Below are positions 34,466-48,551 of a stretch of DNA of 64,000 nt, one piece after another. A program made the position numbers and the translations under genes. Source of the stretch: Paraburkholderia hospita. Lineage in GTDB: Bacteria > Pseudomonadota > Gammaproteobacteria > Burkholderiales > Burkholderiaceae. Under the pieces are notes generated by a model. It made no database searches, had not been told where the DNA came from, and worked only from the letters and a program-made list of their open reading frames with translations. Positions within the stretch are counted from its first letter, which is position 1; the number at the start of each line of letters is the position of its first letter. The stretch covers positions 2,728,001 to 2,792,000 of the forward strand of contig NZ_CP026106.1 of NCBI RefSeq assembly GCF_002902965.1, given 5' to 3'.

Positions 34466-34943
34466 ATGTCGCGTTATCGTGCCGTGTTTGAACCGAATGG
34501 CGACGAATTTCCGGGTCCTTTCGGGACTCCCCTAAAGCCCTGTCTAGCGGCGATACGATGGAAGAAGCGCGTGCAATGGAGGCAGACGCGTTGCGCACGG
34601 CTATGGGTTGTTATTTCGACGATTGGCGCACAGTGCCCCTTCGAAACAAAAAAATGCGAAGGAATGGTCGTCCAGCCCCCGTTACCGTCTCTACGAAAGT
34701 CGCGCTTCTGAATGAGATGATCCAGCAGAAGGTAACACCATCTTCGCACTTCGACTCGGCACGACCCCGCAGGCCGTAAATCGAATCGTTGACCTCAGGC
34801 ACGTGACGAAAGTCGACACGCTAGCTGGAGCCGCAGCGGCGCTCGGATGGAAACCAACGTGCAACCGACGCACTGCTCCCTATCGCCGAACGCCGGCTGT
34901 GACCGATATGCTCGCATTGAGCATCGGGCAGGTTTCGGAGTGA
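34466..34943 (+). pseudogene. HicB-family antitoxin, two frameshifts
   Basis: Three successive frames make one HicB. First comes MSRYRAVFEPNGDEF. Then, after a shift near 34515, RDSPKALSSGDTMEEARAM with EADALRTAMGCYFDDWRTVP and VALLNEMIQQKV. After a second shift near 34738 comes FALRLGTTPQAVNRIVDLRH and VDTLAGAAAALGW. This is the partial-RNase-H-fold domain plus HTH of HicB. No hicA toxin gene is recognisable next to it. The system is dead here. Confidence 0.72.
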
Positions 34944-35176
34944 ACCAGCCGTTCGAGTGACGGTTCCGTGCGATAAGCGAGCGGCATCAATAGCCCGACT
35001 GTACTCGCTCAAGAACTGACTGTAGGCCGCTCGTTGAAACCTTCGCGCTGTGCCAACTTCCGCTTTGCGATAATTTGCGCGAAAGTGGGAGTTCCATCAA
35101 TGAAATACCATGCCTTCCATGCCTACATCGGCATCACCCCAGAGTCGGGGGCGCTCTTGCAAGGGCCGCAGAAACG
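34944..35176. other. Spacer before the rRNA operon end
   Basis: No gene or RNA is supported. It lies between the hicB remnant and the rRNA terminator. Confidence 0.4.
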
Positions 35177-35208
35177 CCAAGACCCCGCTTTTGAGGGCGG
35201 GGTCTTGG
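35177..35208 (-). terminator. rRNA operon terminator
   Basis: CCAAGACCCCGC and GCGGGGTCTTGG form a 12-bp stem with an 8-base loop, located just after the 5S gene on the minus strand. Confidence 0.85.
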
Positions 35209-35221
35209 TCTTGGGTAAGGA

Positions 35222-35337
35222 GCCTGACGATTACCTACTTTCACACGGGCAATCCGCACTATCATCGGCGTGGAGTCGTTTCACGGTCCTGTTCGGGATG
35301 GGAAGGGGTGGTACCGACTCGCTATGGTCATCAGGCA
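35222..35337 (-). rRNA. rrf: 5S ribosomal RNA
   Basis: The minus strand begins TGCCTGATGACCATAGCGAG and ends near CGTCAGGC. It has the conserved CCCATCCCGAACAG block of 5S rRNA. Length is about 116 bases. It is the last gene of the operon. Confidence 0.95.
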
Positions 35338-35480
35338 TGACGGGTTGCTGCGTCGCATTTGAGGTGCGCCACAGCCAATCTGGAAGAAGCGTAAAGAGGG
35401 GGGTTGTGTTGTTTCTGGCACAACACCGATCTCAACCTGTGTGTCCTGCTCACCCCGTTGGGGTAAGACACACCTGTTAT

Positions 35481-38361
<2,881 letters not shown>

Positions 38362-38555
38362 CTATAACGGGTGTGTCTCTCCGTGTTGCCACGTCAGACC
38401 CACTCGCTACAGGTTGAGTTTTAGCGTTGTGCCGTATTCCAAGGCTGTCTTTCGACAACCCTTAAAAATACATTGATACAATCACAACCCTGATTCACCT
38501 ACTCACGCGCCCATCTCTAAGCACGCTTTCGCGAATCTCTTTACTACTTCTTCCT

Positions 38556-38569
38556 GATTGTTAAAGAAC
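38556..38569 (-). promoter_or_regulatory. boxA-like antitermination element in 16S-23S spacer
   Basis: The minus strand GTTCTTTAACAATC matches rRNA boxA, which recruits Nus factors for antitermination. The same 14 bases occur in the leader at 40666-40679. Confidence 0.7.
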
Positions 38570-38671
38570 GACAGCCGATATCGCGATTGCTATAACCGCA
38601 TATCTTCACTGACTGGCTCAATTGCCAATGCGAAGTCTTCTGCGTTCTGCAGAACACTGTGCATTGGGAAT

Positions 38672-38747
38672 TGGTGGAGGATGACGGGATCGAACCGACG
38701 ACCCCCTGCTTGCAAAGCAGGTGCTCTCCCAGCTGAGCTAATCCCCC
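38672..38747 (-). tRNA. tRNA-Ala (UGC)
   Basis: The gene is 76 bases and includes CCA at its 3' end. The anticodon loop reads CTTTGCAAG. The acceptor stem GGGGGAT/ATCCTCC has one G-U pair. It is the usual spacer tRNA of rRNA operons. Confidence 0.95.
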
Positions 38748-38798
38748 AGTCATACAGTACACAGGGGAATCATCGGTCAGCCACCGCAGACAAGACGC

Positions 38799-38875
38799 TG
38801 GTGGGTCTGGATGGATTCGAACCATCGACCCCCGCCTTATCAAGACGGTGCTCTAACCGACTGAGCTACAGACCC
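38799..38875 (-). tRNA. tRNA-Ile (GAU)
   Basis: The gene is 77 bases with CCA. The anticodon loop reads CTTGATAAG. The acceptor stem GGGTCTG/CAGACCC is perfect. It is placed first after 16S, the standard Ile-Ala order. Confidence 0.95.
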
Positions 38876-38940
38876 CTGAGCCTGTCTTCAATTAACAGCC
38901 GACAAGTGTGAGCGCTCAACTTTGAGACGCGAAGCTCTGG

Positions 38941-40470
<1,530 letters not shown>

Positions 40471-40665
40471 CAAACCTGTTACTGTTTTTCGGTTGTTTTA
40501 CCAACCGGTCGCTCACTCAAAATCACTGACGAATGATTCGGTCGAATTTCTCAATCCGTTGAACCTTCCTCAATTACTTCTGTGTGAGACTCGATTACTT
40601 TCGCTTGTTCAGTGACCCGAAGATCACCGCGCGCCGCCATCGAGCACCCACACTTATCGGCTGTT

Positions 40666-40679
40666 GATTGTTAAAGAAC
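40666..40679 (-). promoter_or_regulatory. boxA-like element in rRNA leader
   Basis: GTTCTTTAACAATC on the minus strand, about 195 bases before 16S. It is identical to the spacer copy at 38556. Confidence 0.7.
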
Positions 40680-40730
40680 ATCCGCGAGAAGCGCCTTGCT
40701 TTTTCGCGTCCTCAGCAACGAGGGAGGCGA

Positions 40731-40783
40731 ATTTTGAGCCACCCGACACGCAACGTCAAGAGGAATCGGAAAAATATTTTTCC
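40731..40783 (-). promoter_or_regulatory. rRNA operon promoter with UP-like palindrome
   Basis: On the minus strand TTGACG (40759-40754), a 17-base spacer and CAAAAT (40736-40731) form a strong sigma-70 promoter. A GC-rich discriminator follows. Just upstream, GGAAAAATATTTTTCC (40768-40783) is a perfect AT-rich palindrome at the UP-element position. Confidence 0.85.
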
Positions 40784-40926
40784 ATCGTGACTTCTCATTC
40801 ACGCGACGAACCTCTGACGAAAATAAACGAATCGGGGTCGAATGATTCACGAGACAAACGAACGCAAAAAATTCCCCGTATCTCCATCCGACTATCCGTC
40901 GCATTGGTAGTCGCAAATTGCGCCGG

Positions 40927-41238
40927 TCAGTTCGATACGCGTTTAAATCTATAGATCGAGTAATGCTTTGCTGTTCCCGTCGGGATGGCCCCAAACAGCA
41001 TGTTCATGTGAACTTGCACGTGGTCTTCAACCATCAGGTCGCCATGTTCGTCGAGGTAACGGCTAGCCAATGAATCTGAACTGTTCGGGCCGAACTCTGC
41101 GCGCCCCGTTCCACTGGCTCCACCCCATCCAATCCTTCCGTTTCGACCCGTGCACTCTGCAGCGACGCTACTTCGAGCACTCGACGCAAGGAAATCACCT
41201 CGTCGCCAAAACTTTCGCGAAATAGCGCTCGGCGGCAC
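40927..41238 (-). CDS. Doubtful hypothetical reading frame
   Basis: The second half (SLASRYLDEHGDLMVEDHVQ and onward) reads like protein and ends at a stop before the rRNA promoter, but the first half does not. No SD. It may be the decayed tail of a gene in the operon of the small protein at 41248-41514. Confidence 0.22.
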   Translation of the reverse strand: MPPSAISRKFWRRGDFLASSARSSVAAECTGRNGRIGWGGASGTGRAEFGPNSSDSLASRYLDEHGDLMVEDHVQVHMNMLFGAIPTGTAKHYSIYRFKRVSN

Positions 41239-41247
41239 GGCAGCCAG

Positions 41248-41514
41248 TCACAACACAGGATCGCCCAGTTCCGGATATTCGTCAGCAAGGATTTCAAAGA
41301 CGTTGGCGGCCCCCGCGCCTAGATTATGCTTTAGGTGTCGCTGGAGGTACTCGTCTGATCGGAGCCAGGAATAGGCGTGCCTGACATCGTCAACCGTGGG
41401 CTCATTTTTCATGATCTTCACCACGACATCGTCTTCGAAAGGCCCGATGATCTTCCGGATATCGTCGGCCGTCGCCGCGACGGGGACTTCTGACGGGGAT
41501 GTTGCATTCATCAT
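41248..41514 (-). CDS. Small acidic hypothetical protein
   Basis: The protein has 88 residues with AGAGGAA before ATG-ATG at 41514/41511. It is acidic and helical (DDVVVKIMKNEPTVDDVRHA, then a WLRSDEYLQRHL helix), with no TM or signal. Such small proteins are frequent in Burkholderia stress loci. I do not recognise the family. An FNR-type box at 41727-41740 lies 200 bases upstream. Confidence 0.6.
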   Translation of the reverse strand: MMNATSPSEVPVAATADDIRKIIGPFEDDVVVKIMKNEPTVDDVRHAYSWLRSDEYLQRHLKHNLGAGAANVFEILADEYPELGDPVL

Positions 41515-41726
41515 TTCCTCTACGGGTGAAGTTTGGGTGAAACGAAGTTAGCTGAAGTCAATTCGGAACAAAGCCGGTCACGACAGAACGCAGCAGGCAC
41601 CTCCAGAACTTCTTTCCTCACTTCTGCAACGCGTTTGCAGCATGAAGACGCGAACAGCGGAACGCGTTGATGCAGTCCACTCACATGCTATTACCGATGA
41701 ATGTACGGCCGTCCGGACTGCCAGGG

Positions 41727-41740
41727 TTGACCTGAATCAA
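41727..41740. promoter_or_regulatory. FNR/ANR-type box
   Basis: TTGACCTGAATCAA, a palindromic CRP/FNR-family half-site pair. The nearest candidate target is the minus-strand gene at 41514. Confidence 0.65.
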
Positions 41741-41851
41741 GTAGCTGGATGGCGATCGAAAGACCGCAGTGGAACAAACGAAGGTAGGGCAAACGTGGGC
41801 GACGGAGTTAGCGGGCCCGTTGACGGCCGACGATGCGGCTCAATAGTGTGT

Positions 41852-41865
41852 TTGACATGCGTCAA
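41852..41865. promoter_or_regulatory. FNR/ANR-type box without obvious target
   Basis: TTGACATGCGTCAA, with perfect outer TTGAC/GTCAA arms. No gene starts within 300 bases on either side. Confidence 0.6.
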
Positions 41866-42092
41866 TGCAACGGGCGTGGGCTGAGCTTTTCTCTGGATAC
41901 AGGATTCTTACGAGGACGGGATCCGCAACCACGGCACGGCTAGCGTGGCCAATGGCATGCATATGCAGAATCCGGGGACGCGAAGAATGTCGCCGAGATT
42001 GTCCGCCGGGGGCGGCATGGAAATCTGCCTCATCGCAAAACCCAACTGGATCCGTTTCGACGAAGTTATGACGTGGTGCAATCGACCTCCCG

Positions 42093-42106
42093 TTGACTTC
42101 GGTCAA
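42093..42106 (+). promoter_or_regulatory. FNR/ANR-type box upstream of creA
   Basis: TTGACTTCGGTCAA, centred 104 bases before the creA ATG. This fits activation from about -41 with a 60-base leader. Confidence 0.68.
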
Positions 42107-42203
42107 TGACGGCTAGACGTGTGCTCGTAATCTGGTTCAAACAACTCACCAATCAATCAAGAGATTCGCGTCTGGCATTCCATGCAGGCGTAGGAGACAC
42201 GTC

Positions 42204-42680
42204 ATGAGACGCCACTTTTCGATTCCCTGGATTTTGACAATACTGGTGTCGTACGTAACGCTCCCTGTTCAAGGCGAGGAATTGGCGAAAATCGCAACTC
42301 ACTCGCATCGTTACGGCGGGCAGATCAGAGTATCCGCGTATGACGATCCGCTCCTGAAAGGCGTTACCTGTTACGTTTCGAGATCGCACGACGAGAACGG
42401 TCTGGGCGGTAGCGCTCCGCCAACGCCTACGCCTGACGTTGAAGTCTCCTGCCATCAAGTGCGCACGCTGGACACGCCGAACAAGGTTCCTCGCCAAGCC
42501 CAGGTCTTCGACGCAACGGTGGACCCGATTTTCCGCTTCCTGCACATATTCCGGATTCTGGACCCGAACCGCCTGACCGTACTGTATGTCAGCTACACGG
42601 AAAACGAATTGGCAGGGGACTTGCCAGGTCACGTCGACGTGATCCGGCTGCCCGTACGTGCAAGGCGGCCCGCAGAATAA
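42204..42680 (+). CDS. creA: CreA-family exported protein
   Basis: The protein has 158 residues with AGGAGA before the ATG. The signal peptide ends near LPVQG. The mature domain has the CreA features DDPLLKGVTCYVS, a Gly/Pro loop and VSCHQV (two conserved Cys), FRFLHIFRILD and YVSYTE. CreA is a periplasmic protein of unknown function. Here it seems to belong to the FNR-controlled set. Confidence 0.87.
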   Translation: MRRHFSIPWILTILVSYVTLPVQGEELAKIATHSHRYGGQIRVSAYDDPLLKGVTCYVSRSHDENGLGGSAPPTPTPDVEVSCHQVRTLDTPNKVPRQAQVFDATVDPIFRFLHIFRILDPNRLTVLYVSYTENELAGDLPGHVDVIRLPVRARRPAE

Positions 42681-43157
42681 CGACGCAGTAGTTTCGCCGC
42701 CCCGGTGATCAGAACGACACTCGGGCTGGTATATATCCGCCGCATTCGAACGGTATCGAACCGATGGGCATCGGCACCATGTCGAGTTCAAGGGCGCAGA
42801 AGAGCCTTGAACCATCTTCGGGTACGCAAGCGTCCTCGATCCGATTCAATGGTTTCAGGTCTCGCCACCAACTGCGGAGGCACAGTTTCCGCATCTAGCT
42901 TTCGAGCAAAATTCCGTAGATTCTCCGGTGCCATTCCGGCTAGGCAAACGCACTCACTATCCGCCCCACCGGATACGGCAACGCCGGCGACCCGTGCACT
43001 CCAAGGGGATGCGTGGCGCTGCCGCCTGCGAAGGTCGCGAATAGTGTAGCTTTCGACGACGCGGAGGACAGCTCACTTGATCAGAGTTTCGCGAGAGTCG
43101 TTTCACATCTGATAACCACGCATCCACCTCACCTCAAAAACGCTCGCAAGTTACGGT
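42681..43157. other. Intergenic region between creA and actP
   Basis: No convincing gene. Short frames on both strands lack SD and domains. I saw no FNR-type box here. Confidence 0.45.
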
Positions 43158-44819
43158 TTAGTGACTCGCGCCCTCCACCGCTCCTATGCCGGTCTCCGAG
43201 CGTATCGACTGCGCCTCGAATCCGGCCTGATCAATGCGCCCGCGAGCGGACTTGTCCGTCACCGAGAAGAGCCAGATGCCGCCGAAGCCCATCGCCATCG
43301 AAAAGAGTGCTGGCGACGCGTAAGGAAAAGGCGCGTTCGCAAAATGGAACACGTCCACCCATACTGCTTTCGAGAGGACCGTCAACAACACGGCCGAAAT
43401 CAGCCCGAGAAAGCCGCCTATCGTCGCGCCTCGCGTCGTACAGCCGCGCCAAAGGACGGACATGAACAGCACAGGGAAGTTGGCCGACGCCGCAACGGCG
43501 AAAGCCAGTGAAACCATGAAAGCGATGTTCTGCTTCTCGAAGACGATCCCAAGCACGACAGCGACAATACCCAGCACGACCGTCGTGACACGCGAAACAA
43601 ACAGCTCGTTCACACTCGATGCCTTACCGTGCTTGAAGACGGTCGCATACAGATCGTGCGACACAGCGGATGCGCCGGCGAGGGTGAGACCCGCGACGAC
43701 GGCAAGGATCGTCGCAAACGCAACAGCCGAAATAAAACCAAGAAACACGTTGCCGCCCACAGCACTCGCGAGATGCACAGCAGCCATGTTTGTCCCGCCC
43801 AGCAGTTTGCCCGCAGCGTCCTTGAAGACGGGATTCGTGCTCACCAGCACGATCGCGCCGAAGCCAATGATGAAGGTCAGAATATAGAAGTAGCCGATCC
43901 ATGTCGTCGCCCAAAACACGGACTTGCGCGCTTCTTTCGCATTCGGCACGGTAAAGAAGCGCATCAGGATATGCGGCAGCCCCGCCGTGCCGAACATCAG
44001 CGCGATTCCGAACGAAATCGCCGATATCGGATCCTTGATGAAATTGCCGGGGCCCATGATGGACGCCTTCTTCTCGTGCACCTCGACGGCCTTCGCGAAC
44101 AGCGCTTCGGGGCTGAAATGAAACTGCCACAGCACCATGAACGCCATGAACGAAGCACCCGCAAGCAGCAAGCATGCCTTGATGATTTGCACCCAGGTAG
44201 TTGCCGTCATGCCACCGAAGAGAACGTAAACCATCATGAGCGCGCCCACGATCACCACGGCGATCCAGTACTCGAGACCAAATAGCAATTTGATCAACTG
44301 GCCTGCACCCACCATCTGCGCGATCAGATAAAACGCCACGACAACGAGCGTGCCCGAAGCGGCAAACGCGCGGACCGGGGCCTGCTTGAAGCGATATGCC
44401 GCCACGTCGGCGAACGTGAACCTGCCGAGATTGCGCAGCCTTTCGGCCATCAGGAAAGTGATGATCGGCCAGCCCACCAGAAAGCCGATCGAATAGATCA
44501 GACCGTCATAGCCGTTTGCGTAGACAGCCGCCGAGATGCCCAGGAACGAAGCAGCCGACATGAAGTCGCCGGCGATCGCAAGTCCGTTTTGAAAGCCGGT
44601 GATGCCACCACCCGCTGTGTAAAACTCAGCAGCGGAGCGCGTCCTTTTTGCCGCCCATTTGGTGATGAAGAGTGTCGCGACCACGAATACGACGAACATC
44701 GTGATTGCGGTCCAGTTGGTCGCCTGTTTGACCGTCTGCCCCATGTCTGCGCCAGCGGCGAAACAACGCGATGAGATGACAGAAAGCGCCGCGAGTGCGA
44801 GAAGACGTCGTGCGTTCAT
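43158..44819 (-). CDS. actP: Cation/acetate symporter
   Basis: The protein has 553 residues from ATG 44819, which overlaps the upstream stop (ATGA). A signal-like first helix is followed by about 13 membrane helices of the Na+/solute symporter family. ActP blocks include [31 protein letters not shown] and [13 protein letters not shown]. It takes up acetate and other short monocarboxylates driven by a cation gradient. With the DUF485 protein it forms the usual YjcH-ActP pair. An FNR-type site lies about 300 bases before the pair. Confidence 0.92.
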   Translation of the reverse strand: MNARRLLALAALSVISSRCFAAGADMGQTVKQATNWTAITMFVVFVVATLFITKWAAKRTRSAAEFYTAGGGITGFQNGLAIAGDFMSAASFLGISAAVYANGYDGLIYSIGFLVGWPIITFLMAERLRNLGRFTFADVAAYRFKQAPVRAFAASGTLVVVAFYLIAQMVGAGQLIKLLFGLEYWIAVVIVGALMMVYVLFGGMTATTWVQIIKACLLLAGASFMAFMVLWQFHFSPEALFAKAVEVHEKKASIMGPGNFIKDPISAISFGIALMFGTAGLPHILMRFFTVPNAKEARKSVFWATTWIGYFYILTFIIGFGAIVLVSTNPVFKDAAGKLLGGTNMAAVHLASAVGGNVFLGFISAVAFATILAVVAGLTLAGASAVSHDLYATVFKHGKASSVNELFVSRVTTVVLGIVAVVLGIVFEKQNIAFMVSLAFAVAASANFPVLFMSVLWRGCTTRGATIGGFLGLISAVLLTVLSKAVWVDVFHFANAPFPYASPALFSMAMGFGGIWLFSVTDKSARGRIDQAGFEAQSIRSETGIGAVEGASH

Positions 44820-45121
44820 GCGGCCTCCCGCTTGATCTGCTCGGTAAGTTGGTCGTATGTGCTGTTGGCGCGACGCACGTAGAACCCCGTGACGACCACC
44901 GTGAACACGATGACGAACAGTCCGATCGGCATTCCCCACGTCATCACGCCCGCGCCCATCTTTGCAGCAAGAAACTGTTTATCGAAGGCGATCAACAGAA
45001 CATAGCCGTAATAGACGACCAGCACGAGGGCGGTCAGCGTCCACCCAAGTCTTGAGCGTTTTTGCACCAGTTCACGGTATGCCGTGCTCGATTTGATCTT
45101 CTCTGCGAGTTTCAGATCCAT
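44816..45121 (-). CDS. DUF485 inner-membrane protein (YjcH-like)
   Basis: The protein has 101 residues. ATG 45121 was chosen because AGGAGA lies 5-6 bases before it. Two TM helices (about 25-47 and 60-82) are separated by a short loop. The C-terminal tail is charged and cytoplasmic ([16 protein letters not shown]). DUF485 genes almost always precede actP. Stop and start codons overlap, so the two are translationally coupled. Confidence 0.9.
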   Translation of the reverse strand: MDLKLAEKIKSSTAYRELVQKRSRLGWTLTALVLVVYYGYVLLIAFDKQFLAAKMGAGVMTWGMPIGLFVIVFTVVVTGFYVRRANSTYDQLTEQIKREAA

Positions 45122-45452
45122 CTTTGTCTCCTGCATGGGCAGCTTTCGCCGACTGACAAGCGCCCTCTTCCGGCCGTGGTCGTGACGAGGGGCATCTATA
45201 CGCACCTCGTGTCCTGATAGGGATGTGGTGCAATGCATTCGCGCATGGGGTTCGATGCGTCGTTCTTCAAATGCGCTCAGGAGTACATTAAGAGACCCCG
45301 CTTACCCGGTTCTTACGGCAAACGATTTCTTGCGCCCGGGTTTACACGAAGAATCGCGCTTCTCTGCGGGCATCGACGCTGTCTGACTACGCTGCGCCGG
45401 GTGTCTCGCGCCGATGTGACGTTGATAGCGAGATGGCAATACAGCGCCACGA

Positions 45453-45466
45453 TTGACGTAAGTCAA
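45453..45466 (+). promoter_or_regulatory. FNR/ANR-type box upstream of mgtA
   Basis: TTGACGTAAGTCAA, centred about 98 bases before the ATG at 45558. The long frame starting at 45495 would leave no room for a leader, so it was not used. Confidence 0.68.
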
Positions 45467-45557
45467 CCGGATCCTGATATGTCGACCTCAAGCTTTGACC
45501 GTACCGGTCACGAGCTTGAAAAACGGTGAACGTGATCTTTTCCGATTGAAACGGTCG

Positions 45558-48254
45558 ATGCTCATTCAGGGACAACGTGCCCAGATGCAAACAGCCAGCA
45601 AACACAGCACCCGAGGAGCCCTATCGTTGTTGGCACGCTTGCGATGTACGTCGCACAGTGTGGCTCACCAGGCGCATGCAGGCACGGGTGCGCTCGTCGA
45701 ACTCGCGCGTCTTCCCCCAGAGGAAGCTTTGGATCGACTGCACAGCCTGAAGACCGGTCTCGAAGACGAGGAAGCCAACCGTCGCTTTCGCCTCTCAGGT
45801 CCCAATCGCGTGCTTCATGAAGCACACCACACACTCATCGGCGAACTCACGGCAAGGACCATCAATCCGCTGAACCTGCTGCTTCTCGCGCTCGCGATCG
45901 CGTCTTACGCGCTCGGCGATCCGCGTGCTGCGATCATGATTGGCGTTATGGTTGTTCTCAGCACGTCACTCAGTTTCATCCAGGAACATCGGTCGAATAA
46001 GGCCGCAGACGCGCTCCGCAAGATGGTGCGCACGACTGCAACGGTGATGCGGCAAACGAAAGAACACGGATCGATTCAAACCGAAATACCCATCGAGCAG
46101 ATTGTTCCCGGTGACGTCGTTTTGCTGTCAGCGGGGGACATGGTACCCGCTGATCTGCGACTGATCTCCGCACGCGACCTGTTCGTGAACCAGTCGGCGT
46201 TGACAGGAGAGTCGATGCCGTTTGAAAAGTCTGCACAGCCTTGCCCGACACCTGTGGATTCCGAGTTTGAGTTGTCGAATGTCTGTTTCATGGGCACTGC
46301 GATCATCAGTGGCGTGGGTTGCGGAGTCGTCATATCGACCGGCAAGACAACAATATTCGGCCATATCGCCGACGTAGTGGCGGAGCAGCGCGTGCAAACC
46401 AGTTTCGACAAAGGTGTCACGCGGTTCACGTGGCTGATGATTCGCTTCATTCTCGTCATGGCTCCCCTCGTTCTCGTCATCAATGGTGTGACGAAAGGAA
46501 ACTGGTTTGACGCGCTGCTTTTCGCCGTCGCAGTCGCCGTGGGACTCACGCCCGAAATGCTACCGATGATCGTGACAGTCAATCTCGCCAAAGGCGCAAT
46601 GGACATGTCTCGCAAGAAGGTAATCGTGAAGCGCCTGAACGCGATCCAGAATTTCGGCGCGCTGGATGTGTTATGCACCGACAAGACGGGAACGCTCACT
46701 CAGGACAAGATCATCCTCAAACGGCATCTCGACATTCATGGCAATGAATCGGATCGTGTGCTCGAATATGCCTATCTGAATAGCGCACATCAATCGGGTC
46801 TAAAAAATCTGCTCGATGTGGCCGTGTTGAAGCACGTCGAACTTCATGAGCAGCTAAAGGCACACGAGAACTACATCAAGATCGACGAGATGCCCTTCGA
46901 TTTCGAGCGCAGGCGAATGTCCGTCGTCCTCGCGCGGGACGATGGCGCTCATATCGTGATCGCGAAGGGCGCGGTCGAAGAGATGTTCTCTGTTTGCACA
47001 CGCTTCGCAATAGATGGCGACACGGGCGTGCTCGATGAAAGCCACTACGCCGCTACGAAGAACATTACCGACGCGCTCAACGCCGATGGCTTTCGCGTCG
47101 TGGCAGTCGCATATAAGGAAATGCCGCCCGATCAGACCACTTATTCCGTCGCCGATGAGTCCGGGTTGACGCTGCTTGGCTTCATTGCGTTTCTCGATCC
47201 ACCGAAGGAGACCGCCGCGGCGGCGCTCGCGGCATTGAAGGCCAGCGGCGTGCAGGTCAAGATACTCACCGGGGACAACGACCGTGTAACTCGCAAGATC
47301 TGTCATGAGGTCGGCATCACTGTCGACAGGATCGTGCTCGGCAGAGAGATCGAGTCGCTCTCCCCCGCTGAACTGGCGGAACTGGCAGAACAGGTGTCTG
47401 TTTTTGCAAAGGTCTCGCCTTCGCAGAAGGCAGCGATCGTCGACGCACTCCACAGCAAGGGGCACGTTGTGGGCTTCCTCGGTGATGGCATCAACGACGG
47501 TCCCGCGCTCAAGGCGTCCGATGTGGGCGTGTCGGTCGACAGCGCCGTCGACATCGCAAAGGAGTCGGCAGACATCATCCTGCTCGAGAAGAGCCTTGCA
47601 GTACTCGGTGAAGGGGTTCTGGAAGGACGGAAGGTATTCGGCAATATCACCAAATACATCAAGATGGGTGCGAGTTCGAACTTCGGCAATATGTTCAGCG
47701 TAATCGGCGCCAGCATCATGTTGCCATTCCTTCCGATGGCACCCATTCAGGTACTCACGAACAATCTGCTCTACGACTTCTCGCAGACGGCCATACCAAC
47801 CGACAACGTCGACCCGGAGTATCTGAGCGCGCCGCGACGTTGGGATCTCGGCAATATCATGAAGTTCATGCTATTGATGGGTCCGGTGAGTTCGCTGTTC
47901 GACTACGCCACCTATTTCATGATGCTGCGCATCTTCGACGCGTGGGACAACCCGGCTCTGTTTCAGACTGGCTGGTTTGTCGAATCGGTGATTACGCAGA
48001 CACTCATCATTCACATCATCCGCACTGCCAAGGTGCCGTTTATCGAAAGCAGCGCCAGTCCAGCGCTGCTCGGAACGACCCTGCTCGTTGCCGCGGCAGG
48101 CGTCGTACTGCCGTTCACATCGATTGGCCGCGTACTCGGGTTTACCCCCTTGCCGTGGGCGTATTGGCCGGCTCTGATGTTGATTCTTCTCGGTTATACG
48201 ATGCTCACACATTTGATGAAAACGGTGTTCATCAGACGTTTCGGACTGAGTTGA
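45558..48254 (+). CDS. mgtA: Mg2+-importing P-type ATPase
   Basis: The protein has 898 residues from ATG 45558 (ATG 45585 is equally possible). P-type ATPase landmarks are TGES (actuator), DKTGTLTQD (phosphorylated Asp, about 375), GDNDRVTR and GDGINDGPALKASDVG. It has ten predicted helices. The family is MgtA/MgtB (LNPLNLLL-type first helices, PIQVLTNNLLYDFSQ). It imports Mg2+ at the inner membrane. No mgtC or Mg2+ leader is visible. Control by an FNR-type box suggests a low-oxygen role. Confidence 0.92.
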   Translation: MLIQGQRAQMQTASKHSTRGALSLLARLRCTSHSVAHQAHAGTGALVELARLPPEEALDRLHSLKTGLEDEEANRRFRLSGPNRVLHEAHHTLIGELTARTINPLNLLLLALAIASYALGDPRAAIMIGVMVVLSTSLSFIQEHRSNKAADALRKMVRTTATVMRQTKEHGSIQTEIPIEQIVPGDVVLLSAGDMVPADLRLISARDLFVNQSALTGESMPFEKSAQPCPTPVDSEFELSNVCFMGTAIISGVGCGVVISTGKTTIFGHIADVVAEQRVQTSFDKGVTRFTWLMIRFILVMAPLVLVINGVTKGNWFDALLFAVAVAVGLTPEMLPMIVTVNLAKGAMDMSRKKVIVKRLNAIQNFGALDVLCTDKTGTLTQDKIILKRHLDIHGNESDRVLEYAYLNSAHQSGLKNLLDVAVLKHVELHEQLKAHENYIKIDEMPFDFERRRMSVVLARDDGAHIVIAKGAVEEMFSVCTRFAIDGDTGVLDESHYAATKNITDALNADGFRVVAVAYKEMPPDQTTYSVADESGLTLLGFIAFLDPPKETAAAALAALKASGVQVKILTGDNDRVTRKICHEVGITVDRIVLGREIESLSPAELAELAEQVSVFAKVSPSQKAAIVDALHSKGHVVGFLGDGINDGPALKASDVGVSVDSAVDIAKESADIILLEKSLAVLGEGVLEGRKVFGNITKYIKMGASSNFGNMFSVIGASIMLPFLPMAPIQVLTNNLLYDFSQTAIPTDNVDPEYLSAPRRWDLGNIMKFMLLMGPVSSLFDYATYFMMLRIFDAWDNPALFQTGWFVESVITQTLIIHIIRTAKVPFIESSASPALLGTTLLVAAAGVVLPFTSIGRVLGFTPLPWAYWPALMLILLGYTMLTHLMKTVFIRRFGLS

Positions 48255-48475
48255 TCTGCGCAAAATCCCTTGCCCCGCCCTCCATACCAGCTGACTTCTC
48301 TAGCCAAAAGTTCGGCCGAATCGCGGTCGACGCCGAGCGTGAGCTGCGTCAGGCCGAATACTCCAAGCTTTCAGCGTAGCGTGCGCAAGTCGGGTGGAAT
48401 AGATCGATATCAATCTCACCGCGTAGCGGTGAACTCATCTGACGAAAGCACGGGCGCGGTGTGGTGCACGAGAGC

Positions 48476-48489
48476 TTGACCAGGATCAA
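48476..48489 (+). promoter_or_regulatory. FNR/ANR-type box upstream of usp 48552
   Basis: TTGACCAGGATCAA, centred about 70 bases before the ATG, which fits class II activation. Confidence 0.7.
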
Positions 48490-48551
48490 TCGGGCACGTT
48501 TTGCCGAATGGAGAATCTATACATCAAGTGCAGCCTGAACGGAGAAGCACC

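Larger units (their letters stand above)
41515..42203. other. Long intergenic region with three FNR-type boxes
   Basis: There is no convincing gene in 690 bases. Boxes at 41727, 41852 and 42093 (listed separately) show it is regulatory. The middle box has no obvious target, which suggests an undetected small gene or RNA. Confidence 0.5.

Noticed and set aside
34110..34598. 162-residue minus-strand frame near the hicB remnant
   Set aside because: It overlaps the reconstructed hicB in antisense, with no SD or domain.
41642..42106. Small open frames on both strands in the 41515-42203 gap
   Set aside because: They run through the FNR-type boxes and lack SDs.
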